From NCBI GenBank assembly GCA_030435675.1, contig CM059622.1, positions 12,648,001 to 12,712,000 of the forward strand: a stretch of 64,000 nucleotides of DNA. Reading direction: 5' to 3'. A program made the position numbers and the translations under genes. The stretch's first letter is position 1. Each line of letters starts with the position of its first letter. The notes under the pieces were generated by a model that was not told the DNA's origin, did not search any database, and saw only the letters and a list, made by a program, of their open reading frames with translations. Of this stretch, positions 45,556-56,391 are shown one piece after another. Origin of the DNA: Steinernema hermaphroditum. Taxonomy: Eukaryota > Nematoda > Chromadorea > Rhabditida > Steinernematidae.

Positions 45556-45724
45556 ATGATGTAACTCAAGATTTTTGACGTTTTTGCAGTGGGTCCGAGA
45601 GCAGGAAACAAATGCCGAACGGCCATCTCCAGGCGTGCCACAGCGTGATAGGACAAAAACAATTCATTCTGTAATAATAACAACACAAAGGTTATACACA
45701 CAGCCGTATGGTTACTTCGTCTTT

Positions 45725-48700
45725 CTAAGCGATGACACGCACATTCTCCAGGTCGGTTCCTTCGTAATAGATAAATTTCCGTAATTTCTGTTGATCGTAA
45801 TGGCCACCGGTGTCGCTCATGTTCCTGACGTTGGTTTCGTTGAGCTTCAGCATGCGATGACCTCTCTCTACGTACTCCTCGGCGATGAAAAGCGGCGCAG
45901 GTACACTTGTGGGGCAGCTGGACGTCTGAGTTGCGAATGCCAACGTGAACGTCAAATTCTCGAGTTCGTCGTACGGCCACTGCTTGTCGCTGTACACCAC
46001 AACGTACTTCGGAACGATTGCTGTGCCCTAAACGTCGTTTTTTTTGCGGTGATGCTGAAGTGAGGTCTTACGTGAACTCCGCAGCGCGAGTTCAGGAAAA
46101 ACTCCTCCCACTTCGGATCCTTATTTCCTGTGTCGATAACTGTTCCCGCCTTGAGATTCTGGTGATCCTTCACTGTCTGAAAGGTATAAATTGCAGAGAA
46201 ATTGGGTTATCCACTACGTACGCCATCAAGCCGAGTGTACAGCGTGTTATGATGTTTATCTACGACGATATATGTTAACGGCGTTCCTGGCGCGGAATCT
46301 CCGAGAATATCCTTGGTAGATTCAAGAGTCTAAATAACAAAATCAACGAGGTCGGTCACACTATCTTCTTACGTCGGTGTACAGAGTTTCTGAAAGGTGG
46401 GAGCGATAGATCACGATTTCCTGCGGTTCAACTCCATGCCTTCGGCAGAAGTTTTTGTAGCATCGCTCGATGATCGTACGCAATGCGCCGGATGCTTCAA
46501 TCCCTCCTTCAACGATCAGCAAATCGCCCACAAACTCGAAACGGCCGGAGTTCCAGTTGGCCGAGTATCCCACGATCAGTGCACCCTTGCCGTCCGTGTG
46601 CAGATGCTCCACGTGAATTCCGATGAGTAAGAAGCGATCAACGACGGCTGGGCTGCGTCTAAAAATAGAGCAAGAGTACTGGACACAAAAATGAGGAAGA
46701 ACTCACTCTCCATTACAAATCAAGTGATAATTCAGTCCTCCTAGCTTGACATTGACTTGGCATATGAGTGAGAACAGCTGCCTTGTGCGATCGCGGTTTT
46801 GGGGCCGGCGTCTGTAACTGTTGTAGGCGGCAAGCATTTCCATGGCATTATCCAGCCTAACATCCTGTGTTGGTATAATGTGATCCCGTTCGAAAACTTT
46901 CATCCATTCGTGCACACCGCTGACATCATCGCTCGTAATAAACAGCAAGAACTTGAGTTGTTGACTTTTAGCCGACAAGAACAGCTCCTTCAGCGGGTTT
47001 TTCAGCAAACCGGGCCGCCTATGATCCCAGGTAAGCGTTGTCGTCGCAGAGGGATCACGAATCTGCATACCAAAGCGATGCGCGTAATCTCTGAACGCCC
47101 TCACAAATTCGCTGAAACAGAAACAACGTTCACCGTTCAATGTGCGCCAAACTTACAGCAACTTTGGTCGCCCCTCGCGGCCTCCGAGTCTGCTATTCTC
47201 TCGCCTTGTATCCTGTAGGATGGCTACGACACCCCAGGAGTTTCCAATCTTCGCCGGCCGCACAAAAGTGGCATCAGGAGGAGGTCTCCAGTAACACTCT
47301 TCCTCTCTGACGTTGACAACATCTTTTGTAAACCCAATTCGTGGGGGATCTAAGACACGGCCTTCCAACTCGAGCGTCCCATCTCCGATGGTGACTCCAG
47401 CGCCTTGCAAGTACACACTATCGTTCGTCATGCCCATACATGTACGAAGCTTCTGGGCAAGTTGTATACGCTCGACAGGATACGTGAACTTGGTGAGCTT
47501 CTCGAGGCATTTCTTTTGGTACCGGGATTCCATCGTTTTCGACACCAGCTGCATCCGAGTGACCACTAGCAGCTCCATTGGATAGTATTTATTCTTCTCA
47601 GCATACTCTACGACAAGTGGCAGCCCTGGGTACCTACAACCTATCGTTCGTCATGTCGTCGCCACAGCAAGGAACTCACTGTAGTTTAATGTTATAGCGC
47701 AACATGAAGTAATGTTCCACAGAGATTTCGTTGCCTTCGTATTCAAATGTCTTCTTGCACGCATTTTCGCAGCTGACTTCGGTGATTTTGAATGTGTGCC
47801 TTGGATTCTTGTAGGTGGTGTGGACTCGGAGACCTGTTAGCTGGTTGGATAGACGAATACTGTTGTTTGATTGATCGATGTCCCTGGGATTCTTCTCACA
47901 AATGAGCGCCGCCTTCAGGGCCAAGTTTAATTCGTAGTGCATCGGAGTGGGATCCCCTAAACAAGCAGCGCTATACGAATTATCCCTGGGGACATGTACC
48001 CACAGTCAACCACCACCGACGCTTGCGGCGCGCCATCCAAACTTTCCATGTACCTAATCTGCGCAATGGCTCCATAAAAACACCTCTTCCCTTCGCACAT
48101 GTCAGGAACACGAGCTTCCTTCATGCCGTGCTCCTTGTAGTTGAGAAGGATCATATGCGATGTACTAAGTGGCAGAATATGGGCGCCGTTCACCCTAAAA
48201 GCACCACATATTTAGTACGATGACAGAAATAATTACTAACTGGAACAAGGCCTGTTGTGCCAAGAGCGAGTAGAGAAAGTCGTCCAATTCGGAGTCATGG
48301 TGTTCCTCGAACAAGAAGTCAAAATTGTTAAGACGCAATTCCACACGATCTTCTTCTTCAATAGTCATTTCAACGGATGAGTACACCTCGGCAATTCCTT
48401 CTACGCGATGATCCTCAATTCGAAACGTTTTACTCTAAAACGTAGTATGCAAAATTCCGTCTTTGGGGTTCATATACCGGTGGCTCAATGGTCAACTTCT
48501 TCACTGCGTACAAACGCTGTCCGCAGTCGTACGACAAGAAATTCCGCGGCTGGTCAAAGAACGATGAATGCTCGTGGGCGATCCTCTCGAATGCTCCGGC
48601 CACCAGCGCGATGCGATCGACGTTCTCGTCGCTGAAAATTACCAAATAACGCCACTGATTGGCTCATTTATCGACTCACACATTCTCATATCTGCAGCAA

Positions 48701-48849
48701 AGCGTCCTCGGAGGTCCGTCGCCGATCTGCCCGGAGATGCTAACCTTGTAGCGGTGAATGGTGGTATTCGGCATGCGGATGGCGATGATGTTGGTTTTGA
48801 TCCCCACGGGAGAACCGCACACTCCCCTCTCAATTTTGTTAGTCTCCAT
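45725..48849 (-). CDS. WAGO-like Argonaute without slicer residues
   Basis: Eleven minus-strand exons: 48849..48680, 48631..48442, 48413..48241, 48194..48004, 47956..47680, 47633..47157, 47111..46707, 46658..46373, 46329..46222, 46176..46072 and 46027..45725, about 894 aa. The PAZ end is VEHYFMLRYNIKLQYPGLPL with YYPMELL. The Mid/PIWI part includes LICQVNVKLGGLNYHL, GALIVGYSANWNSGRFE, IVIYRSHLSETLYTD, AGTVIDTG and PAPLFIAEEYVERGH. Catalytic positions are changed: GADVTHP is GIHVEHL, YRDGVSE is YRSHLSE, and the final His is Val (KYVVVYSD). It should bind small RNA but not cut, as nematode WAGOs do. The intron 48441..48414 would be 28 nt; a frameshift there is the alternative. The start follows TGTTTAG. 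Confidence 0.9.
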
Positions 48850-49891
48850 CGGGGGCCTAAACAGCGAATTTTATGTGCAACAGGTCCACAAACACATGAC
48901 TATGTCACAGCTCGCGAAAATGTCAAATTTCGGGCGCGACAATATGGCAAAAAAGAGCAGTCCACCGCTCTATATGACTGCAACGTAGAAATTCCAGGAA
49001 ATAACGAGGACAAAACACATTCCATTAAAAATAAAAGAAATTCACCTCCTCCAGGTGAAACGAACCCACCGCAGGCATATTTCAGGTCATAGACACGAAG
49101 AAATCACGAACAGACAGGAGAGACAATGCAGACAGAGACGACACAAACGAACATTGCACAAAGTCTTTCAGCGCAGCAGACAGGACAGTCGATCAGACAG
49201 TCGTGCCGAGACCGATCCACTCCTTTGAATCCTTCCACATTTAGTTCATTTGGAAGCAAAAATCGCATTATCCTTTCCAACATTTGCGTAAATATTTTGC
49301 TAGGCGACAGTGATCATGGAAACGGAAACCGGCTGCCAAAAGTGCAAACAGCTTTGAAGTTCAAATAATGCACAACATCGTTAGATCTGTTCGGAAAATC
49401 GAGCAATTGATTTTAGACTTTGTTGAGAATTGCACCTTTATGCTCTGTATTGCTACAAACAGATGAAAGGTTGTTGAGACGCTTGAATACATGATATTTA
49501 AGTTAATTGTTCAGATTCAGGACTCATAGACTGGATTACAATTGGGCCCTTCTTATTCTTTCGATTCTCCAATTATCCAACTAGTAAAACCTGGTTGATA
49601 TCACGGCAACGATAAGATGAAAGATTCGAGTTAAGCCGTTCTGAGTAGATCGGCATCATGATCGGCATCACTCGCTTGCAACATCTGCCGATCAGAACAC
49701 AGTCTTTTTTCTCGCAACTAAAATCATATTCGGTGTTTGGCGTCTTTTCACCCTTCGCACATCACAATGGAGCAGATGAGCAAACCGTAGGTGGTAGCAC
49801 TTGTATAAAATAGTATCCAGCACAGAACAGCATCATCAACATCCGCTCGCTTTCATGGCAATAAACATCATTTCAGGTAACCCGTCGGGAA
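48850..49891. other. Intergenic; upstream of Argonaute and ShK genes
   Basis: A divergent promoter region. Plus-strand ORFs at 48568..49092 and 49126..49368 are shadows or chance. TATAAAA at 49804..49810 lies about 88 nt before the ShK ATG. Confidence 0.45.
49804..49810 (+). promoter_or_regulatory. TATA box of the ShK gene
   Basis: TATAAAA lies upstream of a leader that ends in ATTTCAG (49876) and the ATG at 49892. A short 5' UTR intron or trans-splicing would join them. Confidence 0.4.
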
Positions 49892-50673
49892 ATGTTCTCC
49901 AAAGTCGTCATCATCTCAACTCTGTTGGCTTTCGCATGTGCTCAAGAAACGAGCACAACCACTGTGGCTGCCGGTGGAAGCACGGTCGCCCCGGGGCCAG
50001 CTCGATGCACTGACTCCGCTGGGAACCTTCTTCCGACTGCTCAGAGCTGTCCTGATGTGAGCCCTGACTGTGCCAGTGTGTTCAAGACCCCCGCTACGGC
50101 CAGTCCTGCTTCTCGCGATCCCATGTGTGACATGGATATCTTGAAAGACACAGCCTTGAAGTGCTCGAAGACGTGTGCCATCTGCTGCGAGAATCCCAAC
50201 TACAACTGTGGAGACGGTATGTGCCCTTTGGGTACAACACGTAGGCGGAATTTGTTTCAGCCAAGGGCTACGAGGCGCTCTGTCCCACATGGAAAAGCAC
50301 CTGCGGATCGAACGACACCAGCGTCCAGAACGTCATGGCCAAATACTGCGCTGGAACTTGTGGTCTCTGCATGGCAGGAAGCTGTCGCGACGCCCTTCCT
50401 GACTGCGCTGCCCAGGCTGTTCTCTGCAATGATATCACCGCCGGTCCCATCTGGAAACAACAGTGCGCCCGCACCTGCAACTCCTGCCCCGACACTGCCT
50501 CTCCTGCTCCTCCAGTTGTCAACCCCCCTACAGCCAGCGTATGTGGCTCGTCCACGTGCACCGATGGCCGTACTGGATGTTCCACCTACGTAGCCAACGG
50601 ATTCTGCACCAACACGTGGTACGACCAGGACTTCCGCTGTAAAACCTGTGGAAAGAGTTGTGGTTGGTGCTGA
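49892..50673 (+). CDS. Secreted multi-ShK-domain protein
   Basis: Exons 49892..50216 and 50261..50673 (44 nt intron, phase 1) encode about 245 aa. A signal peptide (MFSKVVIISTLLAFACAQ) is followed by a Thr-rich stretch and then about four Cys-rich modules. The last two are clear ShK domains: SCRDALPDCAAQAVLCNDIT with CARTCNSC, and STCTDGRTGCSTYVANGFCT with CKTCGKSCGWC. The first two (CPDVSPDC..CSKTCAICC and CPTWKSTCG..CAGTCGLC) are looser. ShK modules are very common in nematode secreted proteins. Without the enzyme domains they often accompany, the role is unknown, possibly surface or defence. AATAAA at 50751 is the likely poly(A) signal. Confidence 0.85.
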
Positions 50674-50750
50674 TATGTGAGAGACTATGTGACGAGATGC
50701 TAATGATGATGACGGCGACGATGATTATAGGCGATGTGGCTCACGAAGCA

Positions 50751-50756
50751 AATAAA
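50751..50756 (+). terminator. Poly(A) signal of the ShK gene
   Basis: AATAAA is 78 nt after the stop codon, in the gap before the convergent defensin-like gene. Confidence 0.55.
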
Positions 50757-50857
50757 TGAATCGCATTCAGTGTCCATACATTTAGAACAAGACCATAACC
50801 GATTGGCTACCAAATATAGACCGTTTAGCATCTGTTACATAAACTTCATTTCGAGGT

Positions 50858-51094
50858 TCACCTGTTGCAAGTGCACACCTGGTTGAAGAAGCCTTGGCAC
50901 GAACCTAAATTTTCCATTTCAAAAATGGCATATCTGTATTTAGTGTTACCGCCTCTTCCATAAGTTTTACGACAGTACGCATTGCACTCGTTGCTGTTGA
51001 ACTTCCAGCAACCGTGGCCAGCGTTGACAAGGCCAATTTCCACAGCTACAATGATGAGTAGGAGTAGAAAGACGAACTTTCCGAGTTGGACCAT
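50858..51094 (-). CDS. Defensin-like CS-alpha-beta peptide precursor
   Basis: Exons 51094..50950 and 50904..50858 (45 nt intron, phase 1) encode about 63 aa. The signal peptide is FVFLLLLIIVAVEIGLVNA, and a mature peptide of about 38 aa begins GHGCWKF. Six cysteines are spaced C-x7-C-x3-C-x9-C-x7-C-x1-C. The C-x3-C and C-x-C pairs with GGSC (the gamma-core GxC) are the defining pattern of invertebrate CS-alpha-beta defensins. These are usually secreted antimicrobial peptides; some family members act as channel ligands, so activity is an inference. Reading through the intron gives a false longer ORF. A TATA box sits about 37 nt upstream. It is convergent with the ShK gene. Confidence 0.8.
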   Translation of the reverse strand: MVQLGKFVFLLLLIIVAVEIGLVNAGHGCWKFNSNECNAYCRKTYGRGGNTKYRYAIFEMENLGSCQGFFNQVCTCNR

Positions 51095-51130
51095 GACTGT
51101 GATCTGGATCTACATACTCTACTCATTTAC

Positions 51131-51140
51131 TTTTATATAG
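51131..51140 (-). promoter_or_regulatory. TATA box of the defensin-like gene
   Basis: On the minus strand the sequence reads CTATATAAAAG, 37-46 nt upstream of the ATG at 51094, with no splice acceptor in between. Confidence 0.55.
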
Positions 51141-51419
51141 AACCACAAGTAGCAGCTGTCAACACGTCTTTAATCCAGCCGGAAACAAGTTTTCCACGAG
51201 CAGTCCGATCACATTTTGGGGTTTAACCTCGAAATGCCTCGGCAACGTCCATGTAAACAGCTTAAGCCTCGTGATTCAGTGCTGCTGTGATCCCACACTG
51301 ACTTTTGTAAACGATTCCAAATTGCCAACAAACAACACCTCGGGCATAAGGTGTTCCCATAAAGTCCCACTCTAATCAACTGAAATACAACGAAAGCTAT
51401 TAAATATAATAAGCTCTCG

Positions 51420-51690
51420 CACTCTATAGTATCACAGTCCGTTGCATAGCATCTAACCAAGAAGCCAACTTTGACGCCTAGGCCTCGCTCGTCCACCTGG
51501 TGTTTTTTGGCTCTGTCCTCTAACTGGAATGTGGGCGATTGATATGTCTGAAATGGCAGGTGATTACATAAAAGCACAAGGTTGCGTGTGTTGTTCTTAT
51601 CCTATTAAGCGAACGACCAGGGACACTTGCCATCTACTTTAGAAGCTGTCATTACCATGCTTTTCTAATATAACCCGCTATTACATTTCA
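51420..51690 (+). repeat. Orphan copy of the receptor C/D upstream region
   Basis: Contains TCTAACCAAG..CTCGTCCACCTGGTG.TTTTTTGG, GGAATGTGGGCGATTGATA, GGCAGGTGATTACATA, GACACTTGCCATCTACTTT and TTTTCTAATATAACCCGCTA in the same order as the promoters before receptors C (51770..51975) and D (53720..53990). No receptor exon follows it; the next block is the promoter of receptor C. Confidence 0.65.
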
Positions 51691-51942
51691 CCACAAAGTA
51701 GAGCACCCTATCTCCAACAGCTAGCAGTGTTCCGCTTCCACATCCGAAGTTGTACCGATTCCCCTATGCCCGCCACCTAATATCTAACCAACTTCGACCC
51801 TCCGACCTCTCTAGTCCACGTGCTTTTTTGGGTTTGATTGATACGTCTGGCAGGTGATTGCATACAAGTGCGTTCTTACATCAGGATCAGGACACTTGCC
51901 ATCTACTTTGAAATAGAACCTGTTACTACCACGCTTTTCTGA

Positions 51943-51949
51943 TATAAAA
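51943..51949 (+). promoter_or_regulatory. TATA box of receptor C
   Basis: TATAAAA lies about 55 nt upstream of the ATG. The corresponding site of receptor D (about 53958) reads TACAAAA. A TTTCAG lies between box and ATG in both copies. Confidence 0.45.
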
Positions 51950-52003
51950 CCTGCTATTCCATCACTTATTAGCCGGCCACATCTTTCAGGAAGGTCGTTT
52001 GAA

Positions 52004-53047
52004 ATGGGGATATATCTTTTCGCGGACGAGGACGGCGCTCAAATCCCATCTCCGCATCGTCATGTCCTCGGCCCCCTGTACATATTCGTCGCTTTAGCAG
52101 GCTGGGCTATTCAAATACCCATAGTTTCGGTATGTCTTCTCTACAACAACTAGCATTAACGGCGGAAGGATTTAGATCTTCCTTCTGCATCCAAAATTCC
52201 AGCGTCAGTCCTGCTATCGAACGATGGCGACGATTGGCATTTACGAGTGCATCTTGGGCACCGCATATTTTGGTATCGGAGTGTTTACTCTCACATTGGA
52301 CACATATAACTACTACGTGGAGAATGTAAGCTAAAGGAGCCAGATCAAAGGAGTAAATGTGTCGTTTCAGCTGGTTATTGCCTTAGTGGACACAGCGAAA
52401 TATGGAATATACCTATCAACAACGCTGTTGGCCTTCAATAGACTAGCTGTTATGTCCGGCAGATGCTTGACTTCAAGATTTTACAATGTCGTACTTATTC
52501 TTATAGCTGCATACTGCCTCTCTTTCTATTGCCTTATCTTCACTCGATACAACAGTTATGTATTTCTGTACGATCTCGGAATGATCACGGCAAACACATT
52601 TGACCCTAATGACATCGGCCCACATGTATTTGTCGACTTAATACGTTACGTAAGCATCTGCTGCGTTTGCATCTCCGTACTTCTCTACGTATTCACTCTT
52701 TTGGCTCTCCTCAAGCAGAAGATGTCGGTCACTCGGAGCGGAGCTATGTCGTCTGCTGAAATTCGCCTTTTGCTTTCTGCGTTTGTCACGTTCTTGGTGT
52801 GTGCGATCGACGTGCTCTGCACTTACTATCTCATTTGTTTTGTCGATGTCCGCTCCATCGGAATGATCGTCTTAATGTTGCTGGTACAGAGTGTTTTTGC
52901 ATTTACAAATCCAGCGGTATCACTGGTATTAAACAGGTAAGGAATATACCTATGATTTCTGAAAAAAATCTCATTTTCAGTAAACTGAGAAAAGTTGTAA
53001 GAAGGAAGATGGCATCGAGCGTTGTGAGCTCGATTACACCCCTATGA
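52004..53047 (+). CDS. 7TM serpentine-type receptor C
   Basis: Exons 52004..52129, 52176..52325, 52371..52936 and 52981..53047, phases 0, 0, 2, about 302 aa. TM1 is PLYIFVALAGWAIQIPIVS; TM2 is in exon 2 (ILGTAYFGIGVFTLTL). TM3 ends TLLAFNRLAVM, TM4 is YNVVLILIAAYCLSFYCLIF, TM5 is VSICCVCISVLLYVFTLLAL, TM6 follows SSAEIRLLLSAF, and TM7 ends FTNPAVSLVLNR. Exon 4 is a short basic tail (SKLRKVVRRKM). It shares family structure with receptors A, B, D and E. An unrelated 87-codon frame begins at 53044, overlapping the stop (CTATGA). Confidence 0.88.
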
Positions 53048-54019
53048 AGCATACGGTCATTAGGTGTTGCTCGACAAGTGACATAGCGATCACAATCCAC
53101 GATGAGGTCGCAGTTGATCAATCTCCAGAGTTGCAGACCACAGATATTCAGATGCGAAATCATAATGCGTTGTCAAACTTTTTAGAAGGATATGTTCCGC
53201 CAGCGTCGAATAAATGGTTCGGCGAAGAGATTGAAATAGTGGGTTTAGACATGACTCCGGCCGATCTTTTGGAGAGCAGTAACTGTAAAAACATTGTCTA
53301 CCTATAGGTACAACCTGTCAAAACGGATGTGTCATATGTTCTCATCCACTTCTTCCATGGAGCATCAATATGTATGAGCACTTTGCAATCAAATATAGGC
53401 CTACCGTTTTCCGATAGTCTCGCGCCGATCTTAGCGATACATGTTTGACTGTTCTCTTTCCAGTGAGACAGTGTGGCAGAAAGAGTTGATATATCCGAAG
53501 GAACTAATGTTTCATTTATACGCTTTTTCCCACTGTTAGTATCCAGCTAGGAAACATCTGTCCACTGGGTTAAAAAGCAATAAATGTGTATATTAAGCCA
53601 TAAAGGGCAGGAAAGAACGTCGAGTTCGTGGTGGCGTCCTTAGAGCGTCGGCGACCTTCGGGATGACTTCTCACGTGGCCGGATTCTTGACGTCGGACAT
53701 CTTGTTGTTAACAATAGTATCACATATCGTTGCATAATATCCAACCAACTTCGGCGTCCCGGCCTCTCTAGTTCACGTGCTCTTTTTGGGTTCTGCCCTC
53801 TAGGTGGAATGTGGATATTGATTCGTCTGAAGTGGCAGGTGATTGCATACAAGCGCGTTCTCGCTACCTTTTTGCTATTGCATGAACTGGGGACATCAGG
53901 ATCACGAACACTTTCCATTTACTTTGATATCGAACCTGTTACTAACACGCTTTTCTGATACAAAACCTGCTATTCCATCACTTATTAGCCGGCCACATCT
54001 TTCAGGAAGGTCGTTTGAA

Positions 54020-55063
54020 ATGGGAATATATCTTTTCGCGGATGAGGACGGCGCTCAAATCCCATCTCCGCATCGTCATGTCCTCGGCCCCTTGTACATT
54101 TTCATTTCTTTAGCAGGCTGGGCTATTCAAATACCCATTGTTTCGGTATGCCTTTTCTACAACAACTAGCATTAACGACGTACGGATTTAGATCTTCCTT
54201 CTGCATCCAAAATTCCAGCGTCAGTCCTGCTATCGAACGATGGCGACGATTGGCATTTACGAGTGCATCTTGGGCACCGCATATTTTGGTTTCGGAGTGT
54301 GTACTCTCACATTGGACACGTATAACTACTACGTGGAGAATGTAAGCTTGAGAAGCCAGACTAAACATGTTAAAGTGTCGTTTTAGTTGGTTTCTGCTTT
54401 ATCGGACACAGCGAAATATGGAATATACCTATCAACAACGTTGCTCGCCTTCAATAGGCTGGCTGTTATGTCCGGTATACGCTTGAGTCCAATGCTCTAC
54501 AATGTCGCACTCGTTCTTATAGCTGCATACTGCCTCTCTTTCTATTGCCTTATCTTCACTCGATACAACAGTTATGTTTTTCTGTACGATCTCGGAATGA
54601 TCACGGCAAACACATTTGACCCTAATGACATCGGCCCACATGTATTTGTCGACTTAATACGTTACGTAAGCATCTGCTGCGTTTGCATCTCCGTACTTCT
54701 CTACGTATTCACTCTTTTGGCTCTCCTCAAGCAGAAGATGTCGGTCACTCGGAGCGGAGCTATGTCGTCTGCTGAAATTCGCCTTTTGCTTTCTGCGTTT
54801 GTCACGTTCTTGGTGTGTGCGATCGACGTGCTCTGCACTTACTATCTCATTTGTTTTGTCGATGTCCGCTCCATCGGAATGATCGTCTTAATGTTGCTGG
54901 TACAGAGTGTTTTTGCATTTACAAATCCAGCGGTATCACTGGTATTAAACAGGTAAGGAATATACCTATGATTTCTAAAAAAAATCTTATTTTCAGTGAA
55001 CTGAGAAAAGTTGTAAGAAGGAAGATCGCATCGAGCGTTGTGAGCTCGATTACTCGCCTGTGA
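54020..55063 (+). CDS. 7TM serpentine-type receptor D (tandem paralogue of C)
   Basis: Exons 54020..54145, 54192..54341, 54387..54952 and 54997..55063 have the same phases and lengths as receptor C. Differences are concentrated in exon 1 and early exon 3 (ALSDTAKYG and SGIRLSPMLYNVAL against ALVDTAKYG and SGRCLTSRFYNVVL). From AAYCLSFYCLIFTRYNSYV to the end of exon 3 the protein is identical and the DNA nearly so. The tail is SELRKVVRRKI. It is likely functional, but its TATA position is changed to TACAAAA. Confidence 0.88.
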
Positions 55064-55734
55064 CCGGACCCGTTTAAACGAATGTTGGAAAGGATAAGCG
55101 AGAAGATCGACAAGAAAAGAGAACGCATCCCTTTTAGCGTACGTAGAGTGCCTGTAGGCACTGAATTTGTTGCACAGTCTATATGCTCACAGAGGTCTAC
55201 CGTTTTCCTCTAGCCTCACCTCGATTTTTGTATTACATGTTTGACCGTTCTTGCCAGTACGACAGTAGAGCAGAAAGAGATGATTTACCTGAAAGAATCA
55301 ATGTTTTATTTACACAACTTTTCCCGTTATTAGTGTCCAGCTAGGAAACATCTGTGCATTTGGTAAAAAAAGCAATAAATACATATATTAAGCCGTAAAG
55401 GGCAGGAAAGAACTACAAGAGACGCTAAATATAGGTTGAGAAGCTACATCCGTCGAAGGAATTCACATTTTAGCTCCCAGAATGTCTAAATCAGAGATTG
55501 CCGCCATATCGAATTCTAAAGACATTTGCCGGCTGTGTGCAGATGCAGATGGCGTCCACTAAAGCCGAGAGGGAGCAAAGTTCTTCGTCAATACGAGGGT
55601 GGACGATGGAGGGAGCAAAGCAGGTGATGCCCTCTCAAGGAAATTGCCGATTTAAAAAATTTAAAGGTGCTTGAATGTGCATCAAAGTAAGGGCTTATCG
55701 ACTTAGGTGCGGTTTGTCAATAGATTCGACAATA
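55064..55734. other. 3' flank of receptor D
   Basis: Holds the poly(A)-like AATAAAT at about 55374 and the segments copied at 45205..45550. No gene. Confidence 0.5.
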
Positions 55735-56029
55735 CAGGGTGCGGCAGAAATATTGTGAAGCCGCAAATCGATCATATCAAGAAACGGTGAATGAATTAAA
55801 GCAAACAACATTATCAGATGAAAGAGCAGCAAAAACTGGTTGGGATTGGATGGTATTCATGTTATTGGTACAGGGTGCTTTTGCATCTAGCAATGTGAAA
55901 GCAAGAAAACAAAAAATGACAAAAAATGAATAAATGAAATGGTGGCAGCAATGTTCATCGTCAGTACGAGAGTGAACGACAGTAGTACAGTATTTCTGTA
56001 TTCTTCATAGTAATTCTGCCGCACCCTAT
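55735..56029. mobile_element. Mariner-type MITE
   Basis: Terminal inverted repeats of about 24 bp: left CAGGGTGCGGCAGAAATATT, right ending TTCTGCCGCACCCTA, flanked by TA on both sides. The size is about 295 bp. CAGGGTG termini and TA targets fit mariner-like elements. An internal 65-codon frame is not a transposase. Confidence 0.75.
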
Positions 56030-56391
56030 ATCGCCCACAGGACACATCTGCTTCACATGTTTCTCATTTAAAACTGTTTGTTCCATTTTGCATAAGTAAA
56101 CGAAACGAGTTGTCTATATGGACATTCAAGTCCCCTATATCCCCTAACTGCCTAAATGTCGGTCAGCACTCATACGTGCAAACTTTGTTGTTTACCGCAT
56201 TGTAAACGTTTTTTAACTGCAAAGCTATAATCAAGTTGTTCTTTATATGCAATTAGTCTTCTCAGCTTTCCAACAAACATCTGCTTCGAAAAGACTTTTC
56301 ATCGCCGTCACGTATCGAAGTGTCCTTCCTTCTTCACAAGCTACTTTGCGCCACAGCTGCTTTTCAAATTGCTAAGTGTGAATTTCAAGAA

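Larger units (their letters stand above)
51700..55420. repeat. Tandem duplication carrying receptors C and D, offset 2,016 bp
   Basis: Unit 1 is about 51770..53630 and unit 2 about 53720..55420. Start codons (52004, 54020), splice sites and the end of exon 3 (52936, 54952) all differ by exactly 2,016. The 3' flanks match again (AGCTAGGAAACATCTGT, GCAATAAAT). Unit 1 has about 350 bp after its stop (53048..53400) that unit 2 lacks. Confidence 0.85.

Noticed and set aside
48568..49092. 174-codon plus-strand ORF
   Set aside because: It covers Argonaute exon 1 in antisense and runs into intergenic DNA, without a recognisable domain.
53044..53307. 87-codon ORF whose ATG overlaps the receptor C stop (ATGA)
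   Set aside because: Stop-start overlap suggests bacterial-style coupling, but this is a eukaryotic gene tail. Receptor D lacks the segment and no splice site joins it in frame. It may be chance.
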